From positions 52,987,501 through 53,051,500 of the forward strand of contig NC_064820.1 in the NCBI RefSeq assembly GCF_024166365.1: a stretch of 64,000 nucleotides of DNA. The letters are read 5' to 3'. This DNA is from Elephas maximus indicus. Taxonomy: Eukaryota; Chordata; Mammalia; Proboscidea; Elephantidae. Shown here one piece after another: positions 9,852 through 21,285 of this stretch (its first letter is position 1; the number at the start of each line of letters is the position of its first letter). A program made the position numbers and the translations under genes. The notes under the pieces were generated by a model that worked only from the letters and a program-made list of their open reading frames with translations, ran no database searches and was not told where the DNA came from.

Positions 9852-11062
9852 TTGTGGGGAACACCTGAGCAAGAAGTAGACCAAGGAAAGGGAGAAGAAA
9901 ATAGACTGTAGGTCTAATTGCCTCCATGAACTACTACTTCCTTTGCCATGTGACCAGGGAATGGATGGTGCCTAGCTACCATTACTGAACATGTTGATCA
10001 AAGACTCAATAGATAGATCCTGATTAAAAGGAGGGAAAATGTGGAACAGAATTTCAAATTCTTATATAAACCAGACTTTTTGGACCCATTGAGACTGGAG
10101 GAACCTCAAATCTATTTCCTGAGATAATCTTTAAGCCTAGAACTGAAACTATCCCATGAAGTCATCTTTAAACTAAATAACAGTTTAGCTCAACTAGTAA
10201 AGAATGTTCACCTTGAGCACATGCTCTTTTAAAGAATTGTCTATCTGAGATCAAATTGACATAATAACTCTAAAATACAGAGAAAAAGTTTAGGGAACAG
10301 AGAGTCCAAGCTAATGGTGTTGAAACAATATGAGTAAAGATATCAAGAATGGTGACTGTCTTAGGCTGGGTTCTCTAGAGAAGCAAAACCAGTGAAGTGT
10401 CTATATATGCATATACAGAGAGATTTATTTCAAGGAAATGGCTCACATGGTTGTAGAGGCTGGAAAATCCCATGGATCAGGCTAGGCGTCTGCTGACTTA
10501 CATAGCTGGAGGGACTGGCAAACCCAAGATCAGCAGGTCAGACAACAGGCCTCTGGCTCACAGGCTTCAGAGGCTGACAAATCCAAGATCAGCAGGTAGG
10601 CTGGTAGGCCACTTATTCATAGACTACAGAGGCTGACGAATACGAAGATCAGCAGGTAAACTGCTAGCTCAAGCCCCAAGAACTGGAGGTCAGATAAACA
10701 GGAGCCAGCTGCAGGGTCCAGAGTGAGCAAAAGCCCTCAAGCCTTGCCAGAAAGTCCACCTATACTGGATACAGGCCACACCCCCAAGGAAACTCCTTTC
10801 AACTGATTGGCTACTCACAGCAGATGAGGTGATCACATTATATCAGATCTCATCATGGAAGTGATTATATCATTATACAGCTTCCAAACTACATCATAAC
10901 TACCAAACCACTGAGAATCATGGCCCAGTCAAACTGATACGCAATGCTAACAATCACAATGACATAATGCAAAGAATGTAACTAATGTCATCAAACTGTA
11001 CATGTAGAAAATGTTGAATAGGTGTCTATATTGTTATCTTTTCTCACACACACACACAAAAA
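9852..11062 (+). mobile_element. Old L1 3' UTR (L1MA/L1MB-like), split by an LTR
   Basis: Blocks such as 'ggagggaaaatgtggaac', 'tgagataatctttaa' and 'actgtacatgtagaaaatg' match my memory of the L1MA/L1MB 3' UTR, in order, on the plus strand. The ERVL-like LTR at 10357-10958 splits it. It ends in an ACACAC/A-rich tail at about 11045-11062. The ORF2 part is missing or lies beyond the composite insertion. Confidence 0.75.
10357..10958 (-). mobile_element. Solo LTR, ERVL-like family (copy 2 of 3)
   Basis: Starts TGTCTTAGGC and ends CAATCACA on the plus strand, the reverse complement of the copy at 2275. Target duplication gtgac (10352-10356) / atgac (10959-10963), one mismatch. It sits inside an old L1 3' UTR, so it is younger than that L1. 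A 'gacaaatccaagatcagcagg' type block is repeated two or three times in its middle (about 10500-10660), a local internal duplication. Confidence 0.75.
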
Positions 11063-12412
11063 AATCCTGGCTTATGACTACAGAAACAAATATTTAAATA
11101 ACTTATCTCTGAGTTGGTTTTTACAGCAAAAAATATGATAGTGTATCCAGCTCATCTGAAATCCACACCAACCTGTTCAAAAACAGACATAAGACCAGAG
11201 AAGGCAACCCCATTTTTTGCCATTTAAAATAACATTTCTTTCCAAGGAGACGGCTCCCCACTATTATCTTCCCGTAGTATTTTATTGAAACCTCTGGAGG
11301 TACTTAAGCTGAAGGCCCAGTATGATGGTTGGTTTGTCTGGCTAGCTACATTTCTATGATATGAGTTCCATAAAGGTAGCTTAACAGTACTGAGTTTATC
11401 ACTAATTTTGCCAAACTTTGCCCCATCATTGCTACTACTACCGAAAACACCGTTTCTACCATATTCATCTTTTAAATTTCTATTTATCCTCTGAAACTAA
11501 GCTTGTACAGTCAGTAAATAATCATTGATGCCTATTTAGTGCCAAGAATTGTGGTTGCACAGAAAATATAAAATTGAATTTGGCTTTGTCACTTCACTAG
11601 GGAGGGATATTACTCTCTAGCTGGTAAGAGTGATAAGTAAACAATTTCAGAAGGAGTGTGATAAAGATGATGCTGAGAACACTTTGGTCACTCTGCAAAG
11701 TAGCACATAAATTGAACCAGCAGGTCATTCAAAGGTGAAGTTCACAGTAGCATATATCCTTGAAACTCTCCTCTTAATATTTTTATCATTTAAATGGAAA
11801 CAGATACTATTCTTATAAATTTTCGAGGAAAATAAATTTCAGGGTGGGTCACCTAACGTGCTGGACAGTTTAAACAAGATCCAAACTATTTGTCAACAGC
11901 CTAGGGTGATGGTCCAAAATCAGTGTGGTAAAATTTATTGAGGACACTATGTCGAACAGGATGGATAGAGGACACCTATCTTGAAAATATTTTTAACAAA
12001 GAAGATATGTGATTTAAGTAAACAATTTTTGTGAGACATCATTATTATATGGCTGTCTAAAATTATACCATTTATTTAAAACTCAAAGACGAGCAAAACC
12101 AGAGAATATGTGTATTAAAACTTTTAAGGAAAACAAAGGAATGATAAGTACAAAATTTGGAACAGTGGTTAGTTAGGACGGGCACGTGGAGCAATGCAGG
12201 TGCAGTGGTGAACAGGAGCCAGTGTGGATCAGTATCAGGTTCACTGGTAATGTTCTGTTTCATAGATGAGGTGTATCGGCGTATGTGCATGTATGTGTGT
12301 GTATTATTTCAAATTTAAATTTAAAAACAATAATAACTTAAATCTATATGAGTCGTATCAGTCATGGTTCAAACAGAGAAGCAGAATATATATTCTCTGT
12401 GTGTGTGTTACA
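11063..12412. other. Unassigned DNA
   Basis: No gene or clear repeat. Around 11590-11720 there may be a piece of the same ancient repeat as at 23845 ('gtgataaagatgatgctgag'). Confidence 0.3.
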
Positions 12413-12605
12413 GGTCCCTGGGTGGTGCATAGTTTGTGCTCAGCTGCTAATTGAAAGGTTGGCATTCAAATCCACCAAGAGGTGCTGCAGAAGAAAGGCC
12501 TGGCAATCTACTTACATAAGATCACAACTACTGAAAACCCTACGGAGCTCAGTCATAGTCTGACACACGAGGTTTCTAGGAGTCAGAATTAATGGGTTTT
12601 TTTTT
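12413..12605 (+). repeat. AfroSINE, 'gtccctgg' head subtype
   Basis: The head 'ggtccctgggtggtgcatag' and the loop 'cagctgctaattgaaagg' resemble a tRNA-Asn half-molecule. The internal 'gaagaaaggcctggcaatct' block is typical. The 3' tail is degenerate and ends in a T-run before the DNA transposon. Confidence 0.85.
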
Positions 12606-12610
12606 ATATA

Positions 12611-13299
12611 CAGTCATGCGTGGCTTAGCGTCCACAAAAGGTCTGTGAAATACGACACTGCGTGATTTGGACATTGCGGGAACACCGTATTACAGTGTAT
12701 ACAGCCATTCCCCGGGTTGCCCAGCACTGCCCAATATTCTGCCTGCCTGAGGAGCTGGAGCAGCCTGGGCACAGCGGCAGCCCACTGGACAAAGCCCAAG
12801 AGCTGTAACCTCGGGATACAGGAGGCCAGCTTTGCTGGGTGTGCAGAAGCGGAGCTATGCCAGCAGCCAGATCAGGACTTTTTCAGTGTCCCAGCACAGG
12901 ATGAGAGGCACATGTGAGTGCGTGGAGACTGGCTGCGCGGGACTGGGTGCGTGGGTGCCATCCTGTTGGTTTGGCGGCTTCCTAATCATGTGCAGCCGCC
13001 TCCGCCACTGCCGCCCCTACCCCGGAGCCAAGTACCCACCAGCACCCTGGCTGCTCGGTGGGTGAATAAAGCCAGGAGAAGGGGAAAGGGGAAGCAGAGA
13101 AGAAGACACTGCAGTGATTGGCATGTGCCATGGAGCTCTCCTGCTTGTTCATTCTGGAGTTTGGGGTCTTTAAAACCGTTAAGGGGAAATAATAGACAAA
13201 AAGAGAGCTACTTTCCCATTAAAAAAAAAAAAAAAAATTATGAGACCACTGATGTGTATGCCATTCTTGTTCGAATGGATGTTATGCGGCGCATGACTG
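12611..13299. mobile_element. Tigger-like DNA transposon remnant with GC-rich core
   Basis: Imperfect terminal inverted repeats: the left end begins CAGTCATGCG (12611) and the right end is its complement, ending CGCATGACTG (13299), with about 19 of 24 bases paired. A TA precedes the left end, as expected for Tc1/mariner-type insertion. The right flank is not TA. Between the TIRs, about 12710-13100 is strikingly GC-rich and CpG-bearing, with an A-run at about 13220-13236. No transposase frame is visible, so it is non-autonomous. Confidence 0.6.
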
Positions 13300-14170
13300 T
13301 TGCTACAGGAAATTGGGCAAACTGTATTGTTACAGGAAGCTGCGCAATTGTGGGAACTGGTTAGGCAGTTTGTGTAAGTCTGTTGTCTCTGCATCTGATG
13401 CTGGAATTCAAGTCCACTAGACAGGTGGTCAGGAGGGGAAGATGGATGTAAAATGCGGAAGATGAAGGGAAGGCTGGAACCCATAAACATGGGTTGCAAT
13501 TCCAAGAGGTCGGACTGAAATCCACGTCAGTTTTTGTTGCCTCTCACCTTGGTGACAGGGATATCCTGCAGAATCTGGGCCCCTTTGTCACAGAGCTAAA
13601 CATGTACCTGGCCAAGGAGTAGAAGAAGCTGAAGCCGGAATCAAGGCAAGGTAGAACAGTTGCAGGCCCAGCTGCTACTTCACCCCAAGGAGGTGAGTCA
13701 GCAGATCAGCAACAACACGTGTAAGCTACGGAAGAGTTCTTGCTTCCCTTCTGCCCTCCGAATCTCCCGAGTGGCTCCCTTGTGGCGCACCCTAACATAC
13801 AAGAAAGGGAATTATGGAAAACGTAGCTCCAATCAGCCAAGTGAACACATTACAAAGCCAAAAGAGTGATGATGTACTGCTGACGTACCAGGCTACTTTA
13901 AAAGAAAGCATGTCATCTGTTTTCTCATACTTATTAATTTTACTGGATTTAGTAGAGAAAAGTCTACATTCAATTCTGGGTATTGCATTTTTAAGAGAGC
14001 ATTGGAGCAAAGGAAATGTGATCTGAGAGTGCACTCACGATGACCCTGTAAGGAAGGTTCTGGTAACTCATTTAGCCTAGAAAAGAGAAGGCTAAAAATG
14101 AAACCATGATAACAATCTTGAGATTGGAAGAGGTAATAGGTAGGTTTTGGTTTACCGCAGTGGATCAACA
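13300..14170 (+). repeat. Ancient broken retroelement-like sequence, unnamed
   Basis: One frame around 13540-13640 reads like a decayed protein ('GDRDILQNLGPFVTEL') with a stop soon after. The text around 13640-13850 ('gctgctacttcaccccaagg', 'caagtgaacacattacaaag') resembles an old mammalian LTR or ERV remnant I have seen but cannot name. No complete domain is left. Confidence 0.35.
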
Positions 14171-15616
14171 GTTAAAATGTCACAGTAAGGTAGATTTTTG
14201 GTTCAATTTAAAGTCTAAAAATCCCTCTAGACCGCAAACTCTACAGAGGTAAGGATTATTGTGTGTGTGTAAAATTTTTAATTTCCAGCACTCAGTACAT
14301 ATCCAAGTATGTGTAAAGTGATCAAAAAATGACCAGTTAATGAATTGTTGGATTAATTGATCAATTAATTAATGGACAACAGAAGCAATTTTATAATAAA
14401 ATAGAATTACTCAAAAAAAGATTAACACTACTTTTTAAGTTCAAAGCCCTGTTTATTTTAGAAATATTGTATAACATTGAGAATAATTAAGAAATACTAC
14501 GTACCTGTAACCCCATCACCCACAGAAAACAGCCTTTAGTTAATATTTTGTCATAGTTTTGCAAAATTTTCTACATACATACTTATTTTTAGATACATAA
14601 GGAAATGCTTAAAGAAATAAAATTGAGATCATACGTAAAAATATATTGAACTACTTAACCTACAAAATGGGCTATATAGATATCTATAATTTGATTTTAT
14701 TATGGCATGATCCATGTGCCATCTCTTCATAAGCATATGTTCTTTCAAGATTGTAAAAAAAAAAAAAGAGAGAAAAGAAAAAAACAGCTAATGAGAAAAT
14801 TGTAAAATATAAGCAATTTCCATAAGAGATTCAGAAAATTTCAGGTTGAAAAACTGCAATTTAATAAAGTCATAAAAAGAGCACAGTGACTTAAAATAGT
14901 TTATGCTTCCTTGGGCAGCTTGAATGTATCTATTGAATTGTAAAAACTAGGTGTAAGATAAATAAAAGTTTCCATCGTCTCTGGTAGTAATGTCTATTAA
15001 TGCCAAATAAGATGATAAACCAAAATACGAGTTCGTTCCTTACCTACTTTCAGTTGCTTTAGTAGTCACCATGCTTTCAGATGTGACTAATTCTATTTCA
15101 TAGACAAAAGCATTGAAGATACAAAATACTGGTCACTTAGGAATGCTTATGGTTTTGCACACAGGTTATCTGGCATCCTTTGATCATCTCACATATTATA
15201 ACCAATGTTTGCATCATAGGTAGCCTGTGTCTCTAGCAGCCACCTATGGATATAGTGAGAATACCAACCAATTCTTGTAAAGCTCAAGGATTCTGAAATG
15301 TTTTCCATTTTTTATAAATTAGTTCCTTCCTTCCTATTCTACCCTTGATTTCCTCTTGCCAAATTTTGCCAATCAGGTGTAAGTATAGGCACGAAAAGGC
15401 CACTCCCATGATATCTGCCATGCTGACTTCTCATACTCACACAAACCATATTGTACTTAGCTCATAACCCAGGGCTGCTTCTGCCCAGTACCCCAAAAGT
15501 AAGTTATTACTGTATTGTTATTAAAATATAAGAGGCGATATCATTTTCAAAATATTTCCTTAACAGTAATTGATTTTCAAAATAATTCCATAATATTCTA
15601 TGTATTATCAGCATAT
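14171..15616. other. Unassigned DNA
   Basis: AT-rich with a short TG run near 14261 and an A-run near 14756. No gene found. Confidence 0.3.
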
Positions 15617-15807
15617 TGTTGTTGTGTGGTGTTCAGTCAATTCAGACGCACAGTGACCCTATAGTACAGAGTTGAACTGCCCCATGAGGTAATCTTTATG
15701 GAAGCAGGTCACCAGGTCCTTTCTCCTGCAAAGCTGCTTGTGGTTCCAACTGCCAACGTTTCCAGATAGCAGCCAAGATGAGTTAACCATTGTATCACCA
15801 AGGCTCC
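15617..15807 (-). repeat. AfroSINE, antisense
   Basis: Antisense tail 'agacgcacagtgaccctata' and antisense head 'tatcaccaaggctcc' define both ends. The body is diverged. Confidence 0.8.
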
Positions 15808-16380
15808 TTTATTATTGTTAAAAATAATTGAAACTCAGGAATTTGAACATAAGGTTTATTCTGAGCAGTTTTTCTATATGCACAGAGGGAGGACATTGTG
15901 ATTCCAAAAAAAGCAAATAGCTCAAAGAATTGGTCTTATAAAAAGAAGAAAACCAAAACCCATTGCCGTGAAGTCCTACTCATAGTGACCCTATAGAACA
16001 GAGTAGAACTATCCCATAGGGTTTCCAAGGAGCGGCTGGTGGGTTCGAACTGCTAATCTTTTGGTTAGCAGCCATAGCTCTTAACACAGTGCCCCCACAA
16101 AGAGAAAAGGAGGGAGAAATATAGTCTCCAATCTTAACATGATTGATTGAACCCTGCCTTCCCCCTTTGCTAAGGACACTGATACCAGTTTACTTCTGCC
16201 CTAAAGACTTCTGCCCTGGCGACTAATAATTTGGCCCTCCACCCACCTGCAGCCAAGAGACTTTTTGAGATTTAAATTAGGAGGTAATGGTTTGACAACT
16301 ATCCTGTTGTAGCAGGATAAGACAAATTTACATTGCTATTTTTTTTTATAGAGCAGTTTCTGGCAGGCTTTTGCAGTTTG
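15808..16380 (-). repeat. Possible old LTR, interrupted by a SINE
   Basis: On the minus strand a possible AATAAA ('cagaataaaccttatg') lies near one end, and the plus-strand limits 'tgttaaaaat' and 'gataagaca' could be LTR ends. I see no target duplication. A SINE (15949-16096) is nested inside. This is a weak call. Confidence 0.25.
15949..16096 (-). repeat. AfroSINE, antisense
   Basis: Antisense tail 'aaaacccattgccgtgaag' then 'ccaaggagcggctggtggg' and head complement. Close to the family consensus. Confidence 0.88.
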
Positions 16381-16906
16381 GGTCAGTTTTTTTTTTTTTT
16401 TTTTCCTGGAATCAATGCAAATTTTATTTTTTGAACATTTTGTTATGCTTTAGGTAAAGGTTTACAGAGCAAATTGGTTTCCCAATCAATAACTTATATA
16501 CAAACTGTTCCATGACATTGGTTGCAATCCCCCCTCTCCCCATTACCACCCTGAGTTCCCTACTTCCATTCCTCCGGGTTTCCCACCCCTTCCTGTTTTC
16601 TCATCTTTGCTTTTGTGTAGATGTTGCCCTTTTGGTCTCATATAGATGATTGTTTTAAGGAGCACTTTCCTCATGGTGCTGTTGCTTATTTTATAGGCTT
16701 GTCTGTTATTTGGGTGAAAGGTTATCTCTGGGGGTGGTTTCAGTTCCAAGTTAGAAGGGTGTCTTGGGGGTTCTTCCAGCCTCTATAGGACCAGTAAGTC
16801 TGGTCTAGTTTATAAATTCGAGTTTTTTTCTACAGTTTTTTCCCACTCTAACCGGGACCTTTTATTGTGATCCTGGCCAAAGTGGTTAGTAGTGGTAGCT
16901 GGGCAC

Positions 16907-17819
16907 TGTTATAGGGCAGGGCTTCCCAGCTCGGGACTAAGCCCTGCTTAGGCTCTTAACCTCTTCTGACCAAGAATGACCAGAAGAGGCTCAGAAGTTC
17001 CACAGGAACAAAGGTTTATTAGGGACAGAAAGAAAGTAAAAAGGCTTGCAAGGCAGAGATGGAGAGGGGTTTCCACCTACGCTAGCCTCCAGTCTCTCTT
17101 CGACGAAGAATTTCCTAGGGTTTATAAAGGTTTTCCTCATTTATTAGATGAGTGGAGATTTCCAGGAGAAGGGGAGGCATTATGAAAATCAAATACACAC
17201 GCAGTTGGAATTCAAGATGGATTTCCTCGCAGGGGTTTTTGGAACTAAGATGGAGTCTGTCGAGAGGACTGCTGGGGTGTCAAACAGGACTTATTCTGGG
17301 ATGTTGCACATGCGTGATGTCTCTGGATCCTGGTTCGAGTCCCAGCAAGGGATCTTTGTTCATGATTATCTTACGTGGGCGATCATTCATAGGATACCTT
17401 GATTGTTACTACGCATGCTCTGCACCTGGTGGGAGACTTGAAAAACAACTCATGAGGGTTATCAGTAATTTATAGCTGGTCAAGCATGTACAGATAGGAA
17501 ATATGGCCCTTATCTTATCTAAGCACCTAGTTTGTTAGTCACAAGTAGTCCTCGAGTATCAGCAGTAAAAGTTATATGGTGGTCTGCGTTTAGATTCCAA
17601 GAATACTGAATCAGAGGTTACTTAATTATAGCTAATCAAGCACACAGGGCCTTGGAATGTAGCCCTTTATCTTGTCTGAGCACCTAGTTTGTTAATCACA
17701 AGTAGTTCTCAGGTGCTAGGAGTAAAAGTAATATGGTGGTCTGCACTTAGGTTTAAATTCCAAGAATACTGAGGCAAAGGCCTTTTAATGATAGCCAGCC
17801 TGATCTCTTGCCCTTCTCA
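16907..17819 (-). mobile_element. Solo LTR, class-I (gammaretrovirus-like) type with duplicated U3 block
   Basis: On the minus strand it begins TGAGAAGGGC and ends GCCCTATAACA. It has a TATA-like 'tttataaaccc' at about 17130-17118 and an AATAAA about 100 bases further on (17020-17015), the expected order for U3, R and U5. The U3 contains two direct copies of a block of about 160 bp (17472-17637 and 17638-17790), sharing for example 'gcacctagtttgtta' and 'ccaagaatactga'. It sits within an antisense L1. I see no clear target duplication, and no internal viral genes are present. Confidence 0.7.
17472..17790 (-). repeat. Two tandem ~160-bp direct repeats in the LTR U3
   Basis: Both units begin 'atagct' on the plus strand and keep the same order of shared blocks (tatctt..tct, gcacctagtttgtta, cacaagtagt, gtaaaagt.atatggtggtctgc, ccaagaatactga). 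A third 'atagcc' follows at 17791. Duplicated U3 blocks are often enhancer units in gammaretrovirus-type LTRs; that role is inferred. Confidence 0.8.
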
Positions 17820-18169
17820 CTATCTAGTTCTTCTGGTCTCAGGCTAGTGGAGGCTGTGGTTCCTGTGGTCCATCAGTCCTTTTGACTAATTGCTTCGTTG
17901 AGTCTTTGGTTTTCTTCATTCTCCTTTGCATCAGCTGGAAAGAGACCAATAGTTCTATCTTAGATATCTGCTTGCAAGCTTTTAAGACCCCAGATGCTAC
18001 TCATCAAAGTAAGATGTAGAATGCTGTCTTTATGAACTGTTATGCCAATTGACCTAAATGTCCCCCAAGACTACGATCCTTAACCTTCAAGACCAGTAAC
18101 TCAGTTCCATGAGATTTTTGGTTATGTCTAAGACCGATAAGCCACATCATGATATCCAACTTTCTATAT

Positions 18170-19130
18170 TTTGCCAAAATAATGGATAAAGTCATATTTC
18201 ACTGTTGATTTAATTTGCATATTTTTGTTTACAAGGTAAGTTGAACAACTTTCCACAGAGTTATTGGCCATTCAGTTTTCCCTTTATGGAAATTGCCTAT
18301 TATTCTTCTTTGGTCTTTTTTTTTTTTTTTTACTGAATTTCTTGTCTTTTCACATTGACTTTCAGGAAGTCCTTGCGTATTCTAGATGCCAACCCCTTGT
18401 TTGTCCCACACATTGCAAATATCTTCTCCGAGTTTGTCAATCATTTATTAATTTTATCTCTGATTTTTCTTCATGAAGAAAAATCTTTAATTTTAACATA
18501 ATTAAATGCTTCCTTTATTTCTCTCTCTCTGTCTCGCTCCCCCCACCCCACCTCTGTATCTCTTTTAATGGTTTGTCCTCTTATATTCTAGAAAACTTTC
18601 TATTTCTTCAAGGTAGCAAATGTATTCTCCTGAATTTTTGTTTGTTTTTACATTTTACTTTTCACTTTGATGTTTTATACATCCGGTATGTCTTTATTTA
18701 TGATATAAGGTATGGATCCAACTTAATTTTTTCATATCAGTTTCCCAGTGCCCTCTACTAAACAATCTATCTTTTCCCCACTTATTTATATGTCAATTTT
18801 AGCATGTTTCAAATGCATATGTGTATATGCACTGGGTATATGTATTGAGTGTGTATTTCTGAGATTACCACTATGTTCCTTAGTCTTTCTGTTTGTAATG
18901 AATACCACATTAGTTTCATTATTAATATGGCTTTGTGCTATGTCTGATGCCTTACATACAGAATGTGTCCCCATTTTTTGCTGCTCTTTAAATAAAATGA
19001 GTAAAGTATTCACAGACCTTTATTCTTCCGTATATATTCTAAATTCAATTGCTAAGTTCTGTAAAAGGCTCCTTAAAAGAGCCTGCTTGAATTTTGATTG
19101 AAAATAAGATAGCATCTCCTTGAAAATATT
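18170..19130 (-). mobile_element. Old L1 ORF2 3' fragment, antisense
   Basis: Antisense blocks such as 'ttattggccattcagttttc', 'cattgcaaatatcttctccg' and 'ggtatggatccaacttaatt' match my memory of L1M-type elements, in order. Frames are closed by many stops. A T-run at about 18319 and a CT-rich run at about 18521-18545 are later expansions. Confidence 0.7.
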
Positions 19131-19888
19131 GACCATGCATATTTCAAATTCTTATTCTGTCTGGTCCATTAATCCCACTGACTGTAGGTTTTGGTTTGTT
19201 GCCTTTCCTTTATAACACTGGCACTATTCTTCATCTCCTCATTATTTTCCTGTGCAGTGCTATAGGGGCATTAGCTACCTTGCTAAGTAATATGTGCTCA
19301 GGGGGAGGAATTCAAATCCAGGCCCTAGTTTGTGCCCCACCTGGTGAATATAGAAATGGGGGCAATGCAGAGAGCCTCTGGTTAAACAATCAAGATTCAA
19401 CCCTTCCCTTTTTGTTTGCACCGTTCCTTCATCACCGGTGTGGCTGGAGGACAAGCTGTGGACCCTGTCTTCCTGCCCCCGTGTCATCCAGCCTCAACCA
19501 AATTACTCCAGCAGTGCCCTGATGTTACTGCTGTTTGCTAAGCCAATGCAGTTACTCTTCCATTTGGGGCTCAGCCTCTCCCTTACACTGTTAATAGTGG
19601 TACCAGTAGGTTCTGTTTATTAGTTCAAGTTATTCAGAAAACATCATAATTTGCAGCATCGAAAGAACAAAAACAAATTTTTAGGTTTGTTTCCCAAGAT
19701 GTGTTTATGAAACCACCTGGGAAATCCCTGGCTTATCAAGCAATGCAGTAGAATTAAGTTAGGAAATTTATCACCAAATCATGCCAAAAGAAACATCTTG
19801 TTCTCTCTCATAGCTCAGAAAGTGATTCTATACACTGTTGTTTGTAATAAAGTACACACATTTATAAAAAAAGTTGTCATCATGGGAG
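19131..19888. other. Unassigned DNA
   Basis: No open frame with protein-like features. The piece 19200-19620 is relatively GC-rich but not recognised. Confidence 0.3.
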
Positions 19889-20128
19889 AAGTACAGTGCA
19901 GACTTGAAATTCTAATCATCTGGATTTGAATCCTGTGCTACCATTTACCTACTGAATAATTTTGTACTAATCATTTAACCTCAGTTTCCTCATCTATACA
20001 ATAGAGACACTGATAGTATTTACCTCGTAGAGTTGTTGTGAAATTAAATGAGTTAATATTTATAAAGTTCTTAGAACTGTGTCTGACTCATAGTAGGTAC
20101 CTCATAAATGTTAACAACTATTCTTATC
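19889..20128 (+). repeat. MIR SINE
   Basis: Shows the MIR order: 'ggatttgaatcctgtgctac', then 'tcagtttcctcatctata', then 'gagttgttgtgaaattaaat', then 'tagtaggtacctcataaatg'. Nearly full length and old. Confidence 0.9.
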
Positions 20129-20300
20129 ATGGTTGTTTCCAGAGGTTCCAGGACCTTGAAATTTCTGATTCCGGAAACCCACTAACTACTGTTAAGGACC
20201 TTTTTTTCCCTATTTTCTGCCCTCTAGTGGTAATTTCAAGTATGACTTCATTGATTTTATGCGAAATTCTTGAATAATAACCCATTTTGGGTATTAACCT

Positions 20301-20468
20301 GGGAAACCCTGGTGGTGTAGTCGTTAAGTGATAGGGCTGTTAACCAAGAAACCAGCAGTTCGAATCTACCAGGCGCTCCTTGGAAACTCTATGCAGCAGT
20401 TCTACTCTGTCCTATAGGGTTGCTGTGAGTCAGAATTGACTCCATGGCACTGGGTTTTTTTGGTTTTG
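20301..20468 (+). repeat. AfroSINE with target duplication
   Basis: Full length from 'gaaaccctggtggtgtag' to 'gactccatggcactggg' plus a T-rich end. Flanks 'ggtattaacct' (about 20290-20300) and 'ggtgttaactt' (about 20468-20478) look like an 11-bp target duplication with two mismatches. Confidence 0.9.
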
Positions 20469-20966
20469 GTGTTAACTTAGTACTATTAAGTTCAAATTGT
20501 TTTTTGTTTCCTTTTAAGTTTGTTCTTATAAATTTATGGTCACAAGCAATTTGCAACATATCTTCATGGATTTATTAAGGAATAGTTTGGGAATTGTTTT
20601 GCAGAAGTAATTTTCTCTTCAATGTCATTCATTTCACTGAGAACAGCTCTAAAGCAATCCTTTCTTCTCTAGAAACAAGAACTCTTCTTTACTTTTACCT
20701 GACCTTACCTATGAGCTCTCACCCCACTTTAAGGCCTATGAAAATTACAAACCATTTTTACATGAAAATTATTACTTCCCTTCCTCCTGAAAAGTAGCAT
20801 TCACCTCCAAGAAGAACAATCTTCTTAAGACAGAAAGGTAGGGTAGCCATTGAAAGATTTAATCAAAGAATGATTAAAAAATGATTACTTAAATCTATTC
20901 ATTGCTGTAGGAAATCATTCATCTTCCTGTTCTCTTACCATACCCCCATTCCCAATATGCTTATTT
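20469..20966. other. Unassigned DNA
   Basis: Nothing recognisable. Confidence 0.3.
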
Positions 20967-21132
20967 AAAAAACCCAAAAAAACCAAACCCATTGCCATTG
21001 AGTCGACTCCAACTCATAGTGACTGTATAGGACAGAGTAGAACTGCCCCATAGGGTTTCCAGGGAGCTCCTGGTAGATGTGAGCTGCCGACCTTTTGGTA
21101 AGCAGCTGAACTCTTAATCACTATGCCACTCT
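20967..21132 (-). repeat. AfroSINE, antisense
   Basis: Antisense tail 'cattgagtcgactccaactc', 'agaactgccccatagggttt', then 'gccgaccttttggtaagcag'. Good match to the family. Confidence 0.88.
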
Positions 21133-21285
21133 GAATTTAGACATAAAACAATGTTTTGATTGTTCTGTGATGAAGAGAGAAATTGTCAGTGTAAACAACC
21201 ACCAACCAGCCCCTCCACATTCCCCTTTCCTCAGTATCAGAAAGATGAATAATAGCAAAGACCTAACTGGAATTTTGTGTGTGTG

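Larger units (their letters stand above)
16418..18150 (-). mobile_element. L1 3' UTR, antisense, split by a class-I-like LTR
   Basis: It matches, block for block, the antisense L1 3' UTR at 21286-22080 ('ggtttacagagcaaattgg', 'ccatgacattggttgcaatc', 'tcttttaagacccc...' equivalents). The reference-like break is at 'gtagctgggcac | tatctagttc', where the LTR sits. A T-run at about 16387-16405 is its poly(A) tail in antisense. No coding part remains. Confidence 0.8.

Noticed and set aside
12918..13364. 148-codon plus-strand open frame
   Set aside because: It lies in the GC-rich core and right end of the Tigger-like element, includes a Lys run from a poly(A) stretch and shows no domain.
16976..17475. 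Open frames across the class-I-like LTR
   Set aside because: They run opposite to the LTR's sense strand and have no viral or host domain.
18748..19101. 117-codon plus-strand open frame with hydrophobic stretches
   Set aside because: It lies in an antisense old L1; the apparent membrane segments come from T-rich codons.
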